Positions 24,101 through 36,799 of a stretch of DNA of 64,000 bases are shown piece by piece. The stretch is from Lycium barbarum (Eukaryota > Streptophyta > Magnoliopsida > Solanales > Solanaceae). Below the pieces are notes generated by a model that saw only the letters and a program-made list of their open reading frames with translations, had not been told where the DNA came from and searched no databases. The DNA lies in assembly GCF_019175385.1 (NCBI RefSeq), contig NC_083344.1, forward strand, positions 64,232,782 to 64,296,781. The letters are read 5' to 3'. Both the position numbers and the translations under genes were made by a program. How positions within the stretch are numbered: the first letter of the stretch is position 1; each line of letters starts with the position of its first letter.

Positions 24101-26031
24101 GGAACAGACTGAAGGGTAGGTACCTCCGCGGCAGTATCGTGCACACGAACCAAATGATAAATATAACCCTTCTGGATCATCTTCTTAGCCTTGAGGTATG
24201 AAATAAACTTACCCCTCGGCGATGCAGTAGATCCGAACCACTCTATGACTGGTTCCCCTGGAAACTGAAAACGGACTACCTTTTTCTGGCAGTCGACATT
24301 AGCATAACAGGAAGACAACCAGTCCATGCCCATAATGACATCAAACTCGAGCATGTCTAACTCTACCAAATCAGCCTTAGTGCTACGATCATAAATGGTC
24401 ACAGAACAATCCTTATAAATCTGTCTCGCTACAATAAAATCCCCAACTGGCGTAGCTACCTCAAACGGTTCTATAGGCTCAGACACTATCCCAATTTTAC
24501 TAGCAACGAGCGGGGAAATATACGATAAAGTAGAACCAGGGTCAATCAATGCATATACAGATCTGGAGAAAACCAGCAATGTACCTGTGGCGACGTTTGG
24601 CGAAGCCTCCTGATCTTGGCGGCTGGCCAAAGCATATATGCGGTTCGAGGGACCGCTAGAACCTGAAGTGCCACCGCGGCCTCGACCGCGTCCTGCCGGT
24701 GCTGAAATACCTCGCCCTCCAGGGCGTGCAACTGATGGAGCAGAAGAAGAACCGGCGGCTGACCCTGTCTGCTGAGCAGCACTACCAGAACCGCTAGCCA
24801 ATGGACAATCTCTCATAAAGTGGCCCTGCCCGCCACAAGAAAAACAAGCTCCCGTCGCTCGGTAACACTCCCCGGGATGTGACTTCCCGCAATGAGGACA
24901 ACGGGGCCTGGGTGGTCTGGCCTGGCTGGGACCCCTGGGTACCTGTGAACCTGCCACTCTGGAGCTCTGACCGGCCCCAGACGGTCCTGTACTATCGAAT
25001 CTCCGGCTACCTGACGGAGTACCCCGGCCGGAGGGAGGAAAATATCTGTCAGACTGCTGCTGCTGCTGAGGCTGTCCGCCTCGAGAATCCCCTGAATAAC
25101 CCACGGATCTAGCCCTCTTGGGCGGCCTCCTGTCTCGATCTCTGCCAGCAGGATCAGATCTGCGACGGTCCTCCATACCCATCGCATAGGCCTGAAGCCG
25201 GGAAATGTCCATGTCTGCCTGCAATGACACTGCCATACAACTATCAACCAAATACCGGTCCAATCCCATAACATATCTGTGCATCCGATCGGACATATCT
25301 GCTACCACGGCCGGTGCATATCGGGCCAGAGAATCAAACTCAAGGTTATACTCGCGAACACTCCGACCCCTCTGCTGCAGACGTAAGAATCGATCAGCCC
25401 GTGCCCGCCGTAACTCTGGTGGCAAAAAGTGGCGGGTGAATGCTGTCACAAACTGATCCCAAGTGGCTGGAGGGGCACCCTCTCCTCTAGACAGCTCCCA
25501 AGTCTCGTACCAGTGGGTGGCCACATCTCGAAGCCGGTGCGAAGCCAGCTCAACTGACTCAGTCTCTGAAGCCCTGACCAAGTCCAGTGAGCGTCGCATC
25601 CCCCGAATAAAGTCGTGGGGGTCCTCGTCGGGCTTAGACCCGAAGAACTCTGGAGGGCCACATAGCAAAAACGCCCGAACTCTCAGGCTGTCCCGTCTGT
25701 CATCATCATCGTCGTCCCTCCGCCCGCGCCTGCGAGCCTGACCTGCTACCAGTGTAGTCAACAGCTGTACAGCCTCCCTCAGGGTCCTATCCTCCGCCCC
25801 TGGCTGAGGAGCTGGAGTCTCAGGTGCGGGTACACGGACCTCTGGAGCTGCTGAAGGTCCTGCTCCAGGCTGTACTAGTGGGGGTGTAGCAGACCCCTCA
25901 GACTGTGGCACATCCTCAGGCAAATCATATACAGGAGCCCGGGTAGCTCGCTGTGCCTGGCTAGTCTCCCCAATCCTCGCCTTGCCCTTCTGGGCTGCCA
26001 TTGCCTTCTTCGGAGGCATCACTGCAAACAC
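21154..26031 (-). CDS. Intact Gag-Pol polyprotein, Tekay/Del lineage (1625 aa)
   Basis: Encodes the whole replication machinery of Tekay-2. Order: Gag capsid region about residues 115-290; two zinc knuckles, an atypical [12 protein letters not shown] (378-389) and a standard [14 protein letters not shown] (396-409); protease with DPGS active site (D497); reverse transcriptase about 670-870 with FIDD at 830-833; RNase H with D979, E1016, D1041, D1084; integrase zinc site H1196, H1203, C1233, C1236 and catalytic D1266, D1327, E1363 (exactly 35 residues between the last two); GPY motif near 1501; chromodomain-like end 1580-1610 ([18 protein letters not shown]). Length fits a full chromovirus polyprotein. 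The ATG at 26019 (MPPKK) is a better start than 26031, because Tekay-1 gag has MPVKRK at the equivalent site. No stops or shifts, and no missing catalytic residue. Confidence 0.97.
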   Translation of the reverse strand: MFAVMPPKKAMAAQKGKARIGETSQAQRATRAPVYDLPEDVPQSEGSATPPLVQPGAGPSAAPEVRVPAPETPAPQPGAEDRTLREAVQLLTTLVAGQARRRGRRDDDDDDRRDSLRVRAFLLCGPPEFFGSKPDEDPHDFIRGMRRSLDLVRASETESVELASHRLRDVATHWYETWELSRGEGAPPATWDQFVTAFTRHFLPPELRRARADRFLRLQQRGRSVREYNLEFDSLARYAPAVVADMSDRMHRYVMGLDRYLVDSCMAVSLQADMDISRLQAYAMGMEDRRRSDPAGRDRDRRPPKRARSVGYSGDSRGGQPQQQQQSDRYFPPSGRGTPSGSRRFDSTGPSGAGQSSRVAGSQVPRGPSQARPPRPRCPHCGKSHPGECYRATGACFSCGGQGHFMRDCPLASGSGSAAQQTGSAAGSSSAPSVARPGGRGISAPAGRGRGRGGTSGSSGPSNRIYALASRQDQEASPNVATGTLLVFSRSVYALIDPGSTLSYISPLVASKIGIVSEPIEPFEVATPVGDFIVARQIYKDCSVTIYDRSTKADLVELDMLEFDVIMGMDWLSSCYANVDCQKKVVRFQFPGEPVIEWFGSTASPRGKFISYLKAKKMIQKGYIYHLVRVHDTAAEVPTLQSVPVASEFPDIFPDELPGLPPEREIDFSIELMPDTQPISIPPYRMAPTELKELKEQLKDLLDKGFIRPSTSPWGAPVLFVRKKDGSLRMCIDYRQLNKVTVKNKYPLPRIDDLFDQLQGARHFSKIDLRSGYHQVRVRESDIPKTAFRTRYGHYEFRVMSFGLTNAPAVFMDQMNWVFRPFLDMFVIVFIDDILIYSRSVEEHSDHLRTVLGILRQQKLYAKFSKCEFWLTYVAFLGHIVGADGIRVDTQKIEAVQNWPRPTTPTEVRSFLGLAGYYRRFVEDFSSISAPLTRLTQKAAKFQWTDACERSFQMLKERLITAPVLALPEGADGYVVYCDASGIGIGCVLMQHGRVIAYASRQLRPHEKNYPTHDLELAAVIHALKIWRHYLYGVHVDIYTDHKSLQYIFRQKELNLRQRRWLELLKDYDVDILYHPGKANVVADALSRKSVGSLADVPPDKRDLVRDIHQLASLGVRLVDSGDSGISVRPIAESSIIQEVKQRQFEDPLLIQYRDVALNKAKTQFEISPDGVLLYDGRFCVLDVAGLRRQIMGEAHNARYSVHPGSTKMYRDLRCLYWWDGMKKDIAEFVSQCPNCQQVKIEHQKPGGLLQEMEIPAWKWEMINMDFVVGLPRTPRRYDSIWVVVDRLTKSAHFLPVRTTYSAEDYARLYIREIVRLHGVPISIITDRGTQFTANFWRSFQEGLGTQVSLSTAFHPQSDGQAERTIQTLEDMLRACVIDFRGSWDDHLPLIEFAYNNSYHSSIQMAPYEALYGRRCRSPIGWFDVGETKLIGPDVIQEAVDKVKLIRERLLAAQSRQKAYADRRRRPLEFRIGDWVFLKVSPMKGVMRFGKKGKLSPRYIGPYQIVRKIGEVAYELDLPSDLEAVHPVFHVSMLRKCIGDPARIFPVDDIQVTEQLSYDEQPVSILDRQVRRLRTKEVPSVKVLWRNNNREEMTWEAEDEMKKKYPHLFPTSAGNLIPFSVCCVD

Positions 26032-26206
26032 GAAGGCGAGTTAGATCAAAATCATCCTATTAGCACAGCTCTATCGCACGATCTAAGATTACAAAGAAAG
26101 TAACATCCTAAATGCCCTGTAGCTTCCCGTTTATAGATGTGGTGCACAACACATCGATAAACAAGACTCTACGAGACACGGCCTGTAGACATTCCGAGGA
26201 CAAACC
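26032..26206 (-). other. 5' leader of Tekay-2
   Basis: Untranslated stretch between primer site and gag start; resembles the equivalent region of Tekay-1 (12371-12541), including the 'gctcgtagacac'-like run. Nothing else seen. Confidence 0.7.
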
Positions 26207-26218
26207 GCTCTGATACCA
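26207..26218 (-). other. Primer binding site of Tekay-2 (initiator-Met tRNA)
   Basis: Minus strand TGGTATCAGAGC, 4 nt inside the 5' LTR edge (26223). Confidence 0.95.
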
Positions 26219-26222
26219 CTTT

Positions 26223-29141
26223 TGTCACGACCCAGCCCCGTGGGCCGCGACTGGCACCCTACCTGGGTGCCCAGACCAAATCGCATATTCATTTCCGAAT
26301 CCAAACTTATTTCAGAATTTTCAAGAAGTTATATCAAACATAATTTATATCGAAAATATGTCTTAAGCGGTCATATCAAATCAAACTCAAACAAAGCGGC
26401 GGAATAGACATCGCCGGTCAAAATACAATTATATACAAAAGGGCCATTTGGGGCCATCATATCAAACAGACCGCTTTAAGACCCGAAAGCAAAATCAGAC
26501 AATAAACACATAGGACCCTCGCCCCACATATATGACTACAGGCCTCTACGAACTCAAAACAACGACATGTGGCGAGACAGGGCCCCGCCGTACCCAAATA
26601 GTCAGACATACCAAATATATACAAAACAAAAGAGTCTGTACCAAAAGTGGACTCCGGATCGGATAAGAGTACTCCGGAATAGCAAGAAGTGAAGCCTACT
26701 GCGGAGGATCACCGATATCTGCACCTGCGGGCATAAAACGCAGCCCCCGAAGAAAGGGGGTCAGTACGAAATATGTACTGAGTATGTAAAGCACGGAGTA
26801 CAGAATTATAGATCAAAACCGAAAGCAAATCAAATGTCAAAGTGGGGTACAAACTGGTATGTCAAAATCTGTATCAAAATCATATACATATGTTTTATGC
26901 AAATAAAATCATGCAAACGCTTAAGAACGTGGTCGCCACTCCGACGCTGGCGCCACACACAGCATAACACCAGAAGGTTTCAAATCTCCGTACATCTCCG
27001 AACATAATCACGATCATCGGTGAGCGTATCGCGTCCCGAGCCATATCACAGCATAACTCCAAACGGAACCGGGCCCTATGGCGAAGCCTCGGGAACCGTA
27101 ACACAGCATACGGCCGAATTTATCATACAGCGCACGAATCAAAACCGGCCCGGGAACCGGTGAACGAAGTCATAATAAGGCACGAGCGGAGTCGTGAGCA
27201 AACAAATGCAAATCGTATTTCAAAATAGTGATTCAAAACAAAGTAAACTCATAAATCATATCCTATTACAAAATAGTCGAATACTTAGTCGACATAAGGT
27301 TTCATTTTGCAAAACGATTCCAAAATGGTCCGTATAATTCAAAACCTGGATTAGTGCATCGAATAGTCCAAACATACCCCGTGGAAGGATGTTCCAAAGA
27401 TCAGAAGTGGTACGTTCAACTCTATTCTCAAAGATGGCCCGAAGGGCAAATCGGGCATTTTGGGGTAGCGGACCCACCTCGAGTCGAAGTGAGGTGGCGA
27501 ACATATTCTTTTTCGAGCAGTAATATGCCAAAGGTCATACATAATCATTTCTAGGTTACCCGACCACATTTCGATAGGTTTCGGACGAATAATGGCATTC
27601 TAGCCAAAAGGGAGCCTTTAGGCTTCAATCGAATTGAATGAATAGTAACTTTCCTGTGGATCGGGTTTCGAGGAGCAGAAATGCTCCGGAAGGTCTCATA
27701 TTCAACTAACACACTAAGATATGCCAAATAAAGAATTGGGAAGCTTTACATACCTCACAGACGTCGTAAGCCCTTCCAAAAGTCCAGTCCCGTTTCGTCA
27801 AAAATCTGCAAATGGTCAAACTTACCAATTGAGATTCTTAGGCTTAAAAATGCCTTTAACTCCAATTTTTGCCTACCGAAATTTCGGCAGCACTTCCCCT
27901 ATAAATCTAACATCCCCGAGACTTAGCTCGGCTCAAAATACAACAACAACAACAGCCCACACATCAACAAACAACACAAACAACAATCAAGCCATTCTAG
28001 CTTCAAAATTCCACTTTGTTATCTAAATTGGCAACTTTCATTCAAACTTTCAAAACTCCAATTCTACATCTACATAATTGGATTCATTTCCACATTCAAA
28101 CTTATACAATCACAATCTAACTACAATCCAAGCCATACCCGAAATTACACCAAAATCCATTATGTTCCATAATTCTTCAAAACAATCAAAAGTGCACGAC
28201 GAACATTCTAACTCACGTCGTTTCATTCCGAATTCATTAACATCATTATAAGTTCATATCTAAAGTCTCTAGCACCCTAAATATACAATGATATACATAA
28301 AGATACCAAGGATATACACTTTCCGATAATATCCGAATTCGCTTTCCACCGCCAATTTAATTCAACAATCAATCATTTACGATATAAGGATCACAACAAC
28401 ACATTATACCAACTTAGCCAAGATCAATTCACACCAATTTTTCTCTCTATGGCTCACGGCCAAACACTCTACAAACACACACCCACGACTTTCTATTTAC
28501 GTTAAAATTACGGGATTCTCGTCTATTTCCAATTCTTAATACATTCATATCAATTCTATAACATAAAAGGGGCAAAATTCTTACCTTTTCTTGAAAACCC
28601 GACTTGTCGAAAACGTCGTCCTCGTGCCAAACTATTTATACCACGTCGGAGAGCGTCTTGAGTACTTCACAAATATGTAGAACCCAAGGTTTTTGGATCA
28701 CAACACAAGCTAGGAAAATTTTCTTTTCTTTTTTTTTCTATGGTTCGGCCGAATGGGGTTTTTGACTCAAAGGAATGAATTGTGATTTTCTTGATAATTT
28801 CTAAGTGTTACATTGATATATATCCATACTAGAGGTCATGTGCATAGCACATGACTTTTAAAAGTGGGCTTGGACCATGCCTTAGTGGCCGGCCACCCCA
28901 CCTCTTTGGGCCCAAATGTTTATTTCAATTTCCTTGGCCCAATTCATTAAAAGTCCCGTTTTGTAATTCCCGAAACTAATTTTCGAAATTCCAAATTTAC
29001 CCTCGGCCTTCCCCGAGGTCTTAGCATCAAAGATTTCACAACCAACATAGTCATATTCACAAAATTTAAATTAGGTCCTTATAACACTCAAGTCGTAATT
29101 ATTTCACGATTTCCAATTGTACGAAAACACGGGACATAACA
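26223..29141 (-). repeat. Tekay-2 5' LTR (right copy)
   Basis: 2919 bp, near-identical to 18125-21043 at a constant offset of 8098. This copy would drive transcription leftward. Confidence 0.97.
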
Positions 29142-30427
29142 CCAAAGTTCTAGGTAAGGGTTCTGATGATCCCCTTGGAAGGTGTTAGGCACTCTAGTAT
29201 TAAGGATCCGTACTATACGGTTGACCTTCGAATTCCAATGTGTGGATATTTGCATGAATTTTTTATTTAGTGTAAAATTCCCGTAAAAATCTGTCCTTTT
29301 ATTGCATACCAAGTTTCTTTTTAAGAATTGAGTGTAGTTCCCTTATATATGGGCTTATTTTTAGGTTGGATTTATCATATACCAACAAATATATTTCCTC
29401 TTATATATGAGGATAAATATTTTTGGTAAGGAAGGAAATTATTTTTGTGATAAAATATATATGTATTTCCAGTTCATGCCTTAATCCACACTTGGTTCGG
29501 GTTAATCGCATATATATATGCCAAGAACCCTTTACTCATTATTCCATTTTTATTAAAAGAACGTTTTTAGCACTCTGGTTTTTTTTTATATATATAATTA
29601 GATTGGTTCGGCATTGGGTCGTGAAAAGATGGGTTCGATTTATAATGAATAATAGGCGACAACATGCTTTGAAAGTAAAGGATTTCAAATCATATAAACT
29701 TGTGTTTGTTTAAAGGGAAAAGAGTTGTGGTTTTTGGATAAGGAAATGTAATGGGATCTATCCCAGAAAATGTGTTTTTGTTTGTTTCATTTCTGAAAAA
29801 AGGAACATCCATGACAGGGCTTTGGATCAAAATATCTTGATTTATGGCAATTTGGTGGGCCTTGGCCCAAAAACTCGGTTTTGTTTGTTGGTTTATCCAA
29901 AACTATGCCAGTTTTTTAAGCAAAGTGTAGAATTTTTTGGTTTTGGGAAATCAGCTGTGTTTTATATAAAATCTCTCATTTTTAATAACCAGTTTTATGA
30001 TGAAAAGGTAATGTATTCCTTTAATTCTGAAACAAAGGACTATAGGGTAAGTAGTTCTAATAAAAAAATGTTTATATGCTAACGTCTACCAAAATTTCCC
30101 TAAATCTAGTTTATTTTGTAAGAAAAAAACATCTGATTTGCCTCTTAGAAATCCTCTTTAAAAGTAAGAAAATAGGACAGGATTTGAAAATTCGCGAAGG
30201 AGCCTAAAGTCCAACTAAACGGCTTAAGTACCGTTAGCCTAAAACGTCTAGTTCCAACCATTTGGTTTCCAATAGTAACGTGAGTTTACAAATACAAGTA
30301 TAAATATAAACATATCATACAATAATAGTGAAATGACTTGGTATGTACCAAGCCGCTTAACCATTTTCACCCATGGTTTGGCCTTCATGGATACACATAT
30401 TAGCTTCCCTTTCTCGAACTCAATAGC
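29142..30427 (-). other. S1 solo LTR segment between Tekay-2 and S2
   Basis: No gene. Begins with the target duplication, then an LTR-end signature (ggtaagggttctgatgatcc, aaggtgttaggcac) that is the reverse of the Tat LTR end near 52760-52810. The rest is AT-rich with no convincing reading frame. Confidence 0.6.
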
Positions 30428-30781
30428 TGTTATATCCCGTATTTTTGAACGTCAGATTAATTGCTGAGGTGGGACCCACACATCGAGATTTTTTTGGGAC
30501 ATCTGAAAATTCATATGAATCACATATGAGAAGTTAAACACAACTCAAGAAGGACCCTTGGGCCAAATCAAAGTGGAAGTCCTCCAAACGAATATTTTTA
30601 AGAAAACGTTTTCGGGTGATCTGACTTCAAGGGGCAAAAACGGTATTATAAGTTTGGAATTTGGAAAAGTACCAAGAAATAGAAGTTGTAGATAATTGAA
30701 TTAGCTTTCCAACCATAGGTTGTGGGTCCCCAGGTGACGTCGGTACAAGGAGATATGGACATTTTAAGGTCGAAAGGTCAG

Positions 30782-30820
30782 TGGGCTAGGCCCAACTCGG
30801 GACCAAACCGAGTTGGCCCA
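30782..30820 (+). promoter_or_regulatory. U3 palindrome cluster, S2
   Basis: TGGGC-tag-GCCCA (30782-30794) overlapping an inverted repeat CCAACTCGG (30792-30800) with CCGAGTTGG (30808-30816). It lies 355-393 bp from the U3 end. Confidence 0.55.
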
Positions 30821-31661
30821 AAAAAATCAAAAAACAATAAGTGGGCTACGGTTTTGGCCTTGTTTGGCCGTCCATTTGGTGTGGGATTAAGCCCACATCA
30901 AGGTTAATGAGTAAATAAAGAGATGACCAAGTCATCTTTTTCATCAAACTCTCTAGAATTTTCAAGAAAGTAAGAACAAGAAAGGAGGAGAAAAACTTGA
31001 AGGCCATTTCGGCCAAGATCAAAAACCAACAAGAAAATTGATAAAAATTCTTCAAAAATCATTTTCTACCAAGTAAAGGGTGATTAACAAGGTGGAGTTG
31101 TTGTTGGAGCAAGAAAGATTCAAAATCATACAAGTTGTCAAGTTATAGTCAAGTGAGAAGTTGAAGAAGAAAGGTGAGTTTTGATCTTGTTTTATGTGTT
31201 ATATATGGTTTATATGTGTTGTAGTATGCTAAAATGGATGAAATTCATGAAGGAGAGAAATATAGTACATGGCCGTGTGTATGTATATATGTGTAGGAGT
31301 CATGCTTCAATTATTTTAATTAGTGTTGGTTGTTATTGTTGTGAATGATATGTGGAAAATGGAAGTTGAATGAATTTTGAGAAGTTGTAGTGTGTATGTT
31401 GGTGTTGGCCGTGTGGTTATGGTGAAAAAATGGAAGAGAATGGGTCAATTTTATTTAGTATGATGTTGTTGGAATATAGATTATGAGGTTGTTATTGTTT
31501 TCATTAAAGTTAGAAAGTTTTTGGAAGAAGTAGTAAGTTGATTGAATATGGAAGTTGTTAGTATTGTTGTTGTTGGAATTGTGGTTGATATTTTGGCCGG
31601 GTTTGAATTCCCGGGATTGTTGTTGATTGAAATTAGCCAAGTTGAACTTGGTGGGATGGAG

Positions 31662-31693
31662 TATTTATAGGGGAAGTGCTGCCGAAATTTCGG
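31662..31693 (+). promoter_or_regulatory. Candidate core promoter of S2
   Basis: TATTTATAG (31662-31670), GGGAAGTGCTG, then CCGAAATTTCGG (31682-31693), as in Tekay-2. About 1235 bp from the U3 end. Confidence 0.5.
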
Positions 31694-32645
31694 TAGCCAA
31701 ATGTTTCCTTAAGATTCTAACTCTAAGTACCCTAATAAGAGTTTTGGTAAACATGACCAATTTGCAGATTTTGACGAGATTGCGACGTGAATTTGGAATA
31801 GCAAAAGGAGCGGAAAGAGGTATGTAAGGCTTCACCCTCTCTTCTATGGCATGTCTTAGCTGTAATAAGTCGGGTACGAGCCTCGGGGACAACCCTAGTC
31901 CCCGGAATCCGCACCTAAAGTTTTCCTCTTTTTGTTCAATAGAATTGAACTAGAAAGTGTGCAAATGATGGAAAGACCTCTTAAACCCTTAGAACTTGCA
32001 CGAGTGGGACCCGATTACCCTAGAACCCTCACAAGTAATGACATGACACATAATATATGTAAATAACATACGCCACCCCATCCGGCCCGAGGTGGGCCCG
32101 CTACTCTCGAATTTTTCCTTACAGTGTTGCTTGACTTATTAGAAGTGAATCCAAAGGGAACTTTTGATCCCGATTTCGTTACCAAATGATAACTACTATG
32201 ACTCCTCCAACGAGGACCCTTCCATGACGGTAATGATAACAATGACGTTAGATAAGAGGATATGCCTATGATACGTGCTACCGGAACGACTCTATGACCA
32301 AGATAACTAAGCTAAGTATCTTATGTAAATATGAAAATGATAAATTAATTTTTGAATTTTATTTATATTTCCTAGCTATGACTTTATTTTCTAAAGATTT
32401 CAAAGTCTATGAACTGTCATCTATGATGCCCACAATTTCATTCTACGTTTACTTTAATACTATTCTCCATTGACCATCTCACCTCAAAATATTCGTCCCT
32501 TCGAGGTGAGACAAGAGCGATCACGAGTATTCCATAATGTAATCGGAGGTCACCGGCCTTACGCCGCTCCGATGGCTATATGATTTTTCCTTGGGCTCCC
32601 TTGTGTGCTTATAGGATATATACATATAGACTATGTATATAAGAC

Positions 32646-32648
<3 letters not shown>

Positions 32649-32696
<48 letters not shown>
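32649..32696. repeat. (AT)n microsatellite
   Basis: About 48 bp of pure AT repeat inside S2, continuing into degenerate 'tatataagacatgtat' variants to about 32800. Confidence 0.95.
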
Positions 32697-32697
<1 letters not shown>

Positions 32698-32969
32698 CAT
32701 GTATATGTATATAAGATATGTATAAGTATATAAAAGATATATATGTATATAAGATAAGTAAATGTATATAAGACATGTATATGTATGCAAGATATGTATA
32801 TGAACCTGGGTTGGGGGGAAGGGATACATGGGGGAATGGGAAGGGAAACATGTTTCATTGCTACCTGATCAGCTGGCTTATCATCCCGGACGCGGGGTGC
32901 CCGGACGCGGGATATATGGGTGAGCCGGTGTATATCGGCGCTATGTGGGTGAGTCGGCATTGATCGACG

Positions 32970-33310
32970 CTATGATATGACCTACCATGTCATGACCAGA
33001 CATGCTATGATAAGATATGCTATGGTAAGCTATACTATGACATGATATGCTATGATCTGCTACGACAGGACATGATATGACAAGCTATGTTATGCTATGA
33101 TACGCTATGATATGCTATGCTATGGTAAGACATGCTATGACACGCTATGCTATGACACGACATGCTATAACATGCCATGCTACGATATGAGGTACTATGT
33201 TATGATATACTATAGCCTGACACTCTATGACACGATATACTATGACGTGATATACTACGACAAGACAAGATAAGATATAATACGATATGATATGAGATGA
33301 TAATATATGA
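32970..33310. repeat. Degenerate 'tatgatatgc' tandem array in S2
   Basis: Many short imperfect copies of 'ctatgayatgatatg', about 10-20 bp period, over 340 bp between promoter side and double hairpin. Confidence 0.8.
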
Positions 33311-33407
33311 CATGAGATACGTTCTATCTTCTATATTCTGTGACTCCATGACATTATTAATTATACATTATGTTACTGCTAGTGTTATCTTTCATGCCTT
33401 ACATACT

Positions 33408-33444
33408 CGGTACACTATTCGTACTGACGTCCCTTCTTGTGGAC
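33408..33444 (+). other. LTR double-hairpin motif (S2)
   Basis: CGGTAC (33408-33413), 7 nt loop, GTACTG (33421-33426; one G-T pair), then GTCC (33429-33432), loop cttcttgt, GGAC (33441-33444). About 450 bp from the LTR 3' end. Confidence 0.6.
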
Positions 33445-33873
33445 ACTGCGTTTCATGCCGCGCAGGTCAGCAGATAGGCGAGTTTGCTCCTTAGGAGCCT
33501 TACCAGCAGTGTTGACAGCGCTCCAGTTGTTCAGGAGCCTCACTTCTGCGGTACTATTTTGTGTATGTATATTTGGGCACAGCATCACCCGGCCCTTTCT
33601 ATGTATAAGTGTACTACGTCTAGAGGCTCGTAGACAGTTATGTACAGTCAGTTAAGTACAGTTAGATATATGGTGTTTTGGCATGCTAATGTTGATGTAT
33701 AATTGATAACGAAGTTTATTAGTCTATGTTCAGAATGACGCCGCTAATGTTAATGTTAAAAAAAAAATGGCTCTGTTTACATGGCTTGCTAAGAGGTAAA
33801 GGTAAAATGATAGACAAGGGGTGCTCGGTACAAGTATCGGGTACTCGTCACGGCCCCTAGACGGGTCGTGACA

Positions 33874-35637
33874 ATAGCAATCTGAAAGCATTGTCCTATT
33901 GGGCCAAAGGCCCAATAGAAAGGTTGTGTCCTCGGCCCAAATGGTCGTACGAAGAGTAAGAGAGGGGAAGGAGAGAAAAGAAAAGGAATTTGGTTAGACT
34001 GGATCCCATAAATTTTCACATAATATATAGAAGATATACATGTATGGTTAGACTGAGTATTTTGGAATGAGATTAGGGTGGTTGTCACCATCGTTATTCC
34101 CAGTGTCGCACAAGATTCAAGGGGTTTCATCGAACCCCAGACATGGCTGCCACTGGGGGAATGTTAGAACAACCCCAAATGATCCTCAACATTACCATAA
34201 TCAAACACAAGTGTACACTTAGAACCAAATATCATTAAACAGTCTAGCCTTCAAACAAGGACACAAAGGAATAGGCAAAAAACATAACTCCAAGAAACGA
34301 AGTACAATATTTCACTGTACACCATTACTACTACTCAATTGCGACAAGGGACAGGAATATATTCATCAAACTATGCATCATTATAAGCCAGGAGAGGTCT
34401 ATGCAAAATAAGCTTATCAATCTCTTTATGAAGATGTACAACCATAAACAGATTCCAATATAGAGTTCAATCACATACACACACTGCACATATAAAGGGG
34501 ACCAAAGCAGGCCCAAGTAAAAAGGAGAGCATATTCCAGGTTATATTTGCAAAGGCCAGATGCAGATTGGGTAAATAGGTATAACATAGAGAAAAGGGAA
34601 CTGATTTCAGTCAAGTTAGACACATAAGCATGTCACAAACGTGGATTTTCATGTCCCAGTTAGACTTAACAAGATGAAAACATCAAGTGAAAAATATGCA
34701 GGCTCCATACGTAGCATATGAAGAATGCATAAAATCATTCATGTCTCTTTGGTGGAATTTCTTGAAGAGAAGAAGGATCTACATGATCTTAACAGTTTTT
34801 AAATACTCAGTTTCAGTTTCAATGCCTCACTTATTCATATTTTTTGTTTCCCTTTAAGCTCTTCCTTTTGTATTCTAGTTCAGTCATATACATATGTGCC
34901 TAGGTTCATTACTAGGTTTTACTAAGCCATTTATCAATGCATGTCTGGTTTTAGCCAAGTCTTCTAGGTTCTGGCAACAAAGTTCACCTAATTTTGAATG
35001 ATTTGTACAGTTAGCATCCACCACCATGGGCTTATGAAAGTGCTGCGGTACCTTTTATGTGAAGGAAAGGTGTGATGAATCAAACAGTACTTGATTCCCC
35101 CCCCCCCCCCCCACGTAGATCCCCTCTCAAGGCACCTTTTAAAAAGACTCCTCCTGGCCATGTGGTTTTTAGCTTACCTTCAATCTTTGTCTAATCGTAA
35201 AGAACATTGCTACCAGGAATCACTTACAGCCAAGTGCCTTAACAAATTCAAATACATGGACACATAAGTATACAGGACCATTTAGGCTAAGACTAGGATC
35301 ATTTTCACCACTAGAATCTAACAAAATTCACATAGAATCACAACATAAGTCAAGGTGTATCAACAAGTTCCTTAGCTTACTTCAACTTCACAGAACCATT
35401 TTAAATCAATCTAGGCATCTAGCAAGTCATGTTATGTTACAAACTTCATCTGGCCAAGTCATGGAAAGTATGTATGAGGCAGTCAAGTAAATGATGATTA
35501 CTAGAATATCTGGATAGTGTATTAGAGATTAGACCCAAACACAAATGATTCAAGTAGTGGACAGTAGGCAGATTTCCATTTTTTATCTTGAACTAGTTAT
35601 ATTCCAATAGAACTCAGTAGGAATCTCATGATTTAAC
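33874..35637 (-). other. S1 solo LTR segment between S2 and S3
   Basis: No gene or convincing reading frame. Starts with target duplication atagc. Contains a 16-base poly-C run at 35097-35112. Confidence 0.6.
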
Positions 35638-36004
35638 TGTCACGACCCATTTCGGGGTCGCGCGGGCACCTAACTTTCCCACCTCGGTAGGCGAACCCTC
35701 TTACTGATTATATATCAATTAAGAAAAGATGATTCATTTAAATCAATAGATACTTAGAAATTCAGCGGAAACTTCATGATATATGCAATAAACTCAAGAC
35801 TTAATATAATTACAATGAAGTAACAAATACAGACTCGATATAACTTCCCATGACCTAGTCTAGACTAGTACAAGAGCGACTAATGACTTCAGATTACCAC
35901 TACATTCTAAAACTCAACCTCCATCCCAGAATGAAATGAACGGAGGCTTTCCAGATAGGCACTGCGTATCTCCACATATGCCTCGATCAATCACCTGAAA
36001 CAAT

Positions 36005-36059
36005 CTACACCCCAAAAAGGGTGTAGCAAGTGGAATATCAGTACAAACCACGCGTACTG
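36005..36059 (-). other. LTR double-hairpin motif (S3)
   Basis: CTACACCC (36005-36012), loop caaaaa, GGGTGTAG (36019-36026), then CAGTAC (36039-36044), 9 nt loop, GTACTG (36054-36059). About 400 bp from the LTR 3' end. Confidence 0.65.
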
Positions 36060-36799
36060 AGTAAGTATCACAGGCCGACAATGGTTAATAACACATATCA
36101 GTAAAAGAATTCACAGATAAACAGGATAACAACCCAATGAAGTTATACGTCTATCTACCACACACTGTATATCAATACCCTTAAGCATTAAATTCACTCA
36201 AATAATTCACCGGTCAAGCTCGCAATGGTCTCGGAACTCACATATCATTAAATCGATTGTTTCAGTCTAGTAGTCAACTCATCATTAAGACACCTCGTTA
36301 TCCTACATAACATAGAGACCAAACATATAACTAATCTTACGGACGGTCTGTGGGATACCTCAACATGTTCGATCAATAAATCCAGATCCAAGTACATGTC
36401 ATTGCCTAAGTAAAGCATCTAATCCCAAATGTGCCAAGTCTGAATAAATCAACTCGAATCCATTCATCACAAGTAAACACCAAATCATCTCAAACAAGCC
36501 ATAATGCAATGCTAGATGTATGAACGCAATGCCATGCCATGCAAATGAGGTGTACACATGTACATCGGATGGAAATATCGACGTCTCGGTAGCACAACCC
36601 AGTATGACTCGCGAAGTCTAAGTGCCACCCGACCCGGATCTTTGCCCAATAGACAGACGGGACCCTGGCTAATTTCTCATAGGGGGAGTCTCACCGGCAC
36701 CACTCTGGGGGACCCGCGGAGTCCATGCACTAACAACGATTCCGGAATAACATCGGAATCGACCATGCAACAACGATGCTGGAATAGCTCATCCGACAT

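Larger units (their letters stand above)
18125..29141 (-). mobile_element. Tekay-2: young, complete, probably autonomous Tekay/Del-type retrotransposon
   Basis: 11,017 bp. LTRs 18125-21043 and 26223-29141, both 2919 bp; TG...CA ends; target duplication ccaaa at 18120-18124 and 29142-29146; primer site 26207-26218; polypurine tract 21044-21058; a single intact gag-pol frame 21154-26031. I found two LTR differences (19234 A versus 27332 G; 19651 T versus 27749 C), both transitions. That implies a very recent insertion, of the order of tens of thousands of years under commonly used plant substitution rates (inference). Confidence 0.97.
30428..33873 (+). mobile_element. S2: solo LTR of a Tekay-2-related family
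   Basis: 3446 bp, TGTTATATCCCG...GGGTCGTGACA, flanked by atagc (30423-30427, 33874-33878). Plus orientation, opposite to Tekay-2. Shares the TATA/CCGAAATTTCGG block with the Tekay-2 LTR at the same offset, and the double hairpin near its 3' end. No gag-pol, so it is probably the product of LTR-LTR recombination. Confidence 0.88.

Noticed and set aside
32521..32963. Tyr/Ile-rich open frames
   Set aside because: Translations of (AT)n-type repeats in all frames.
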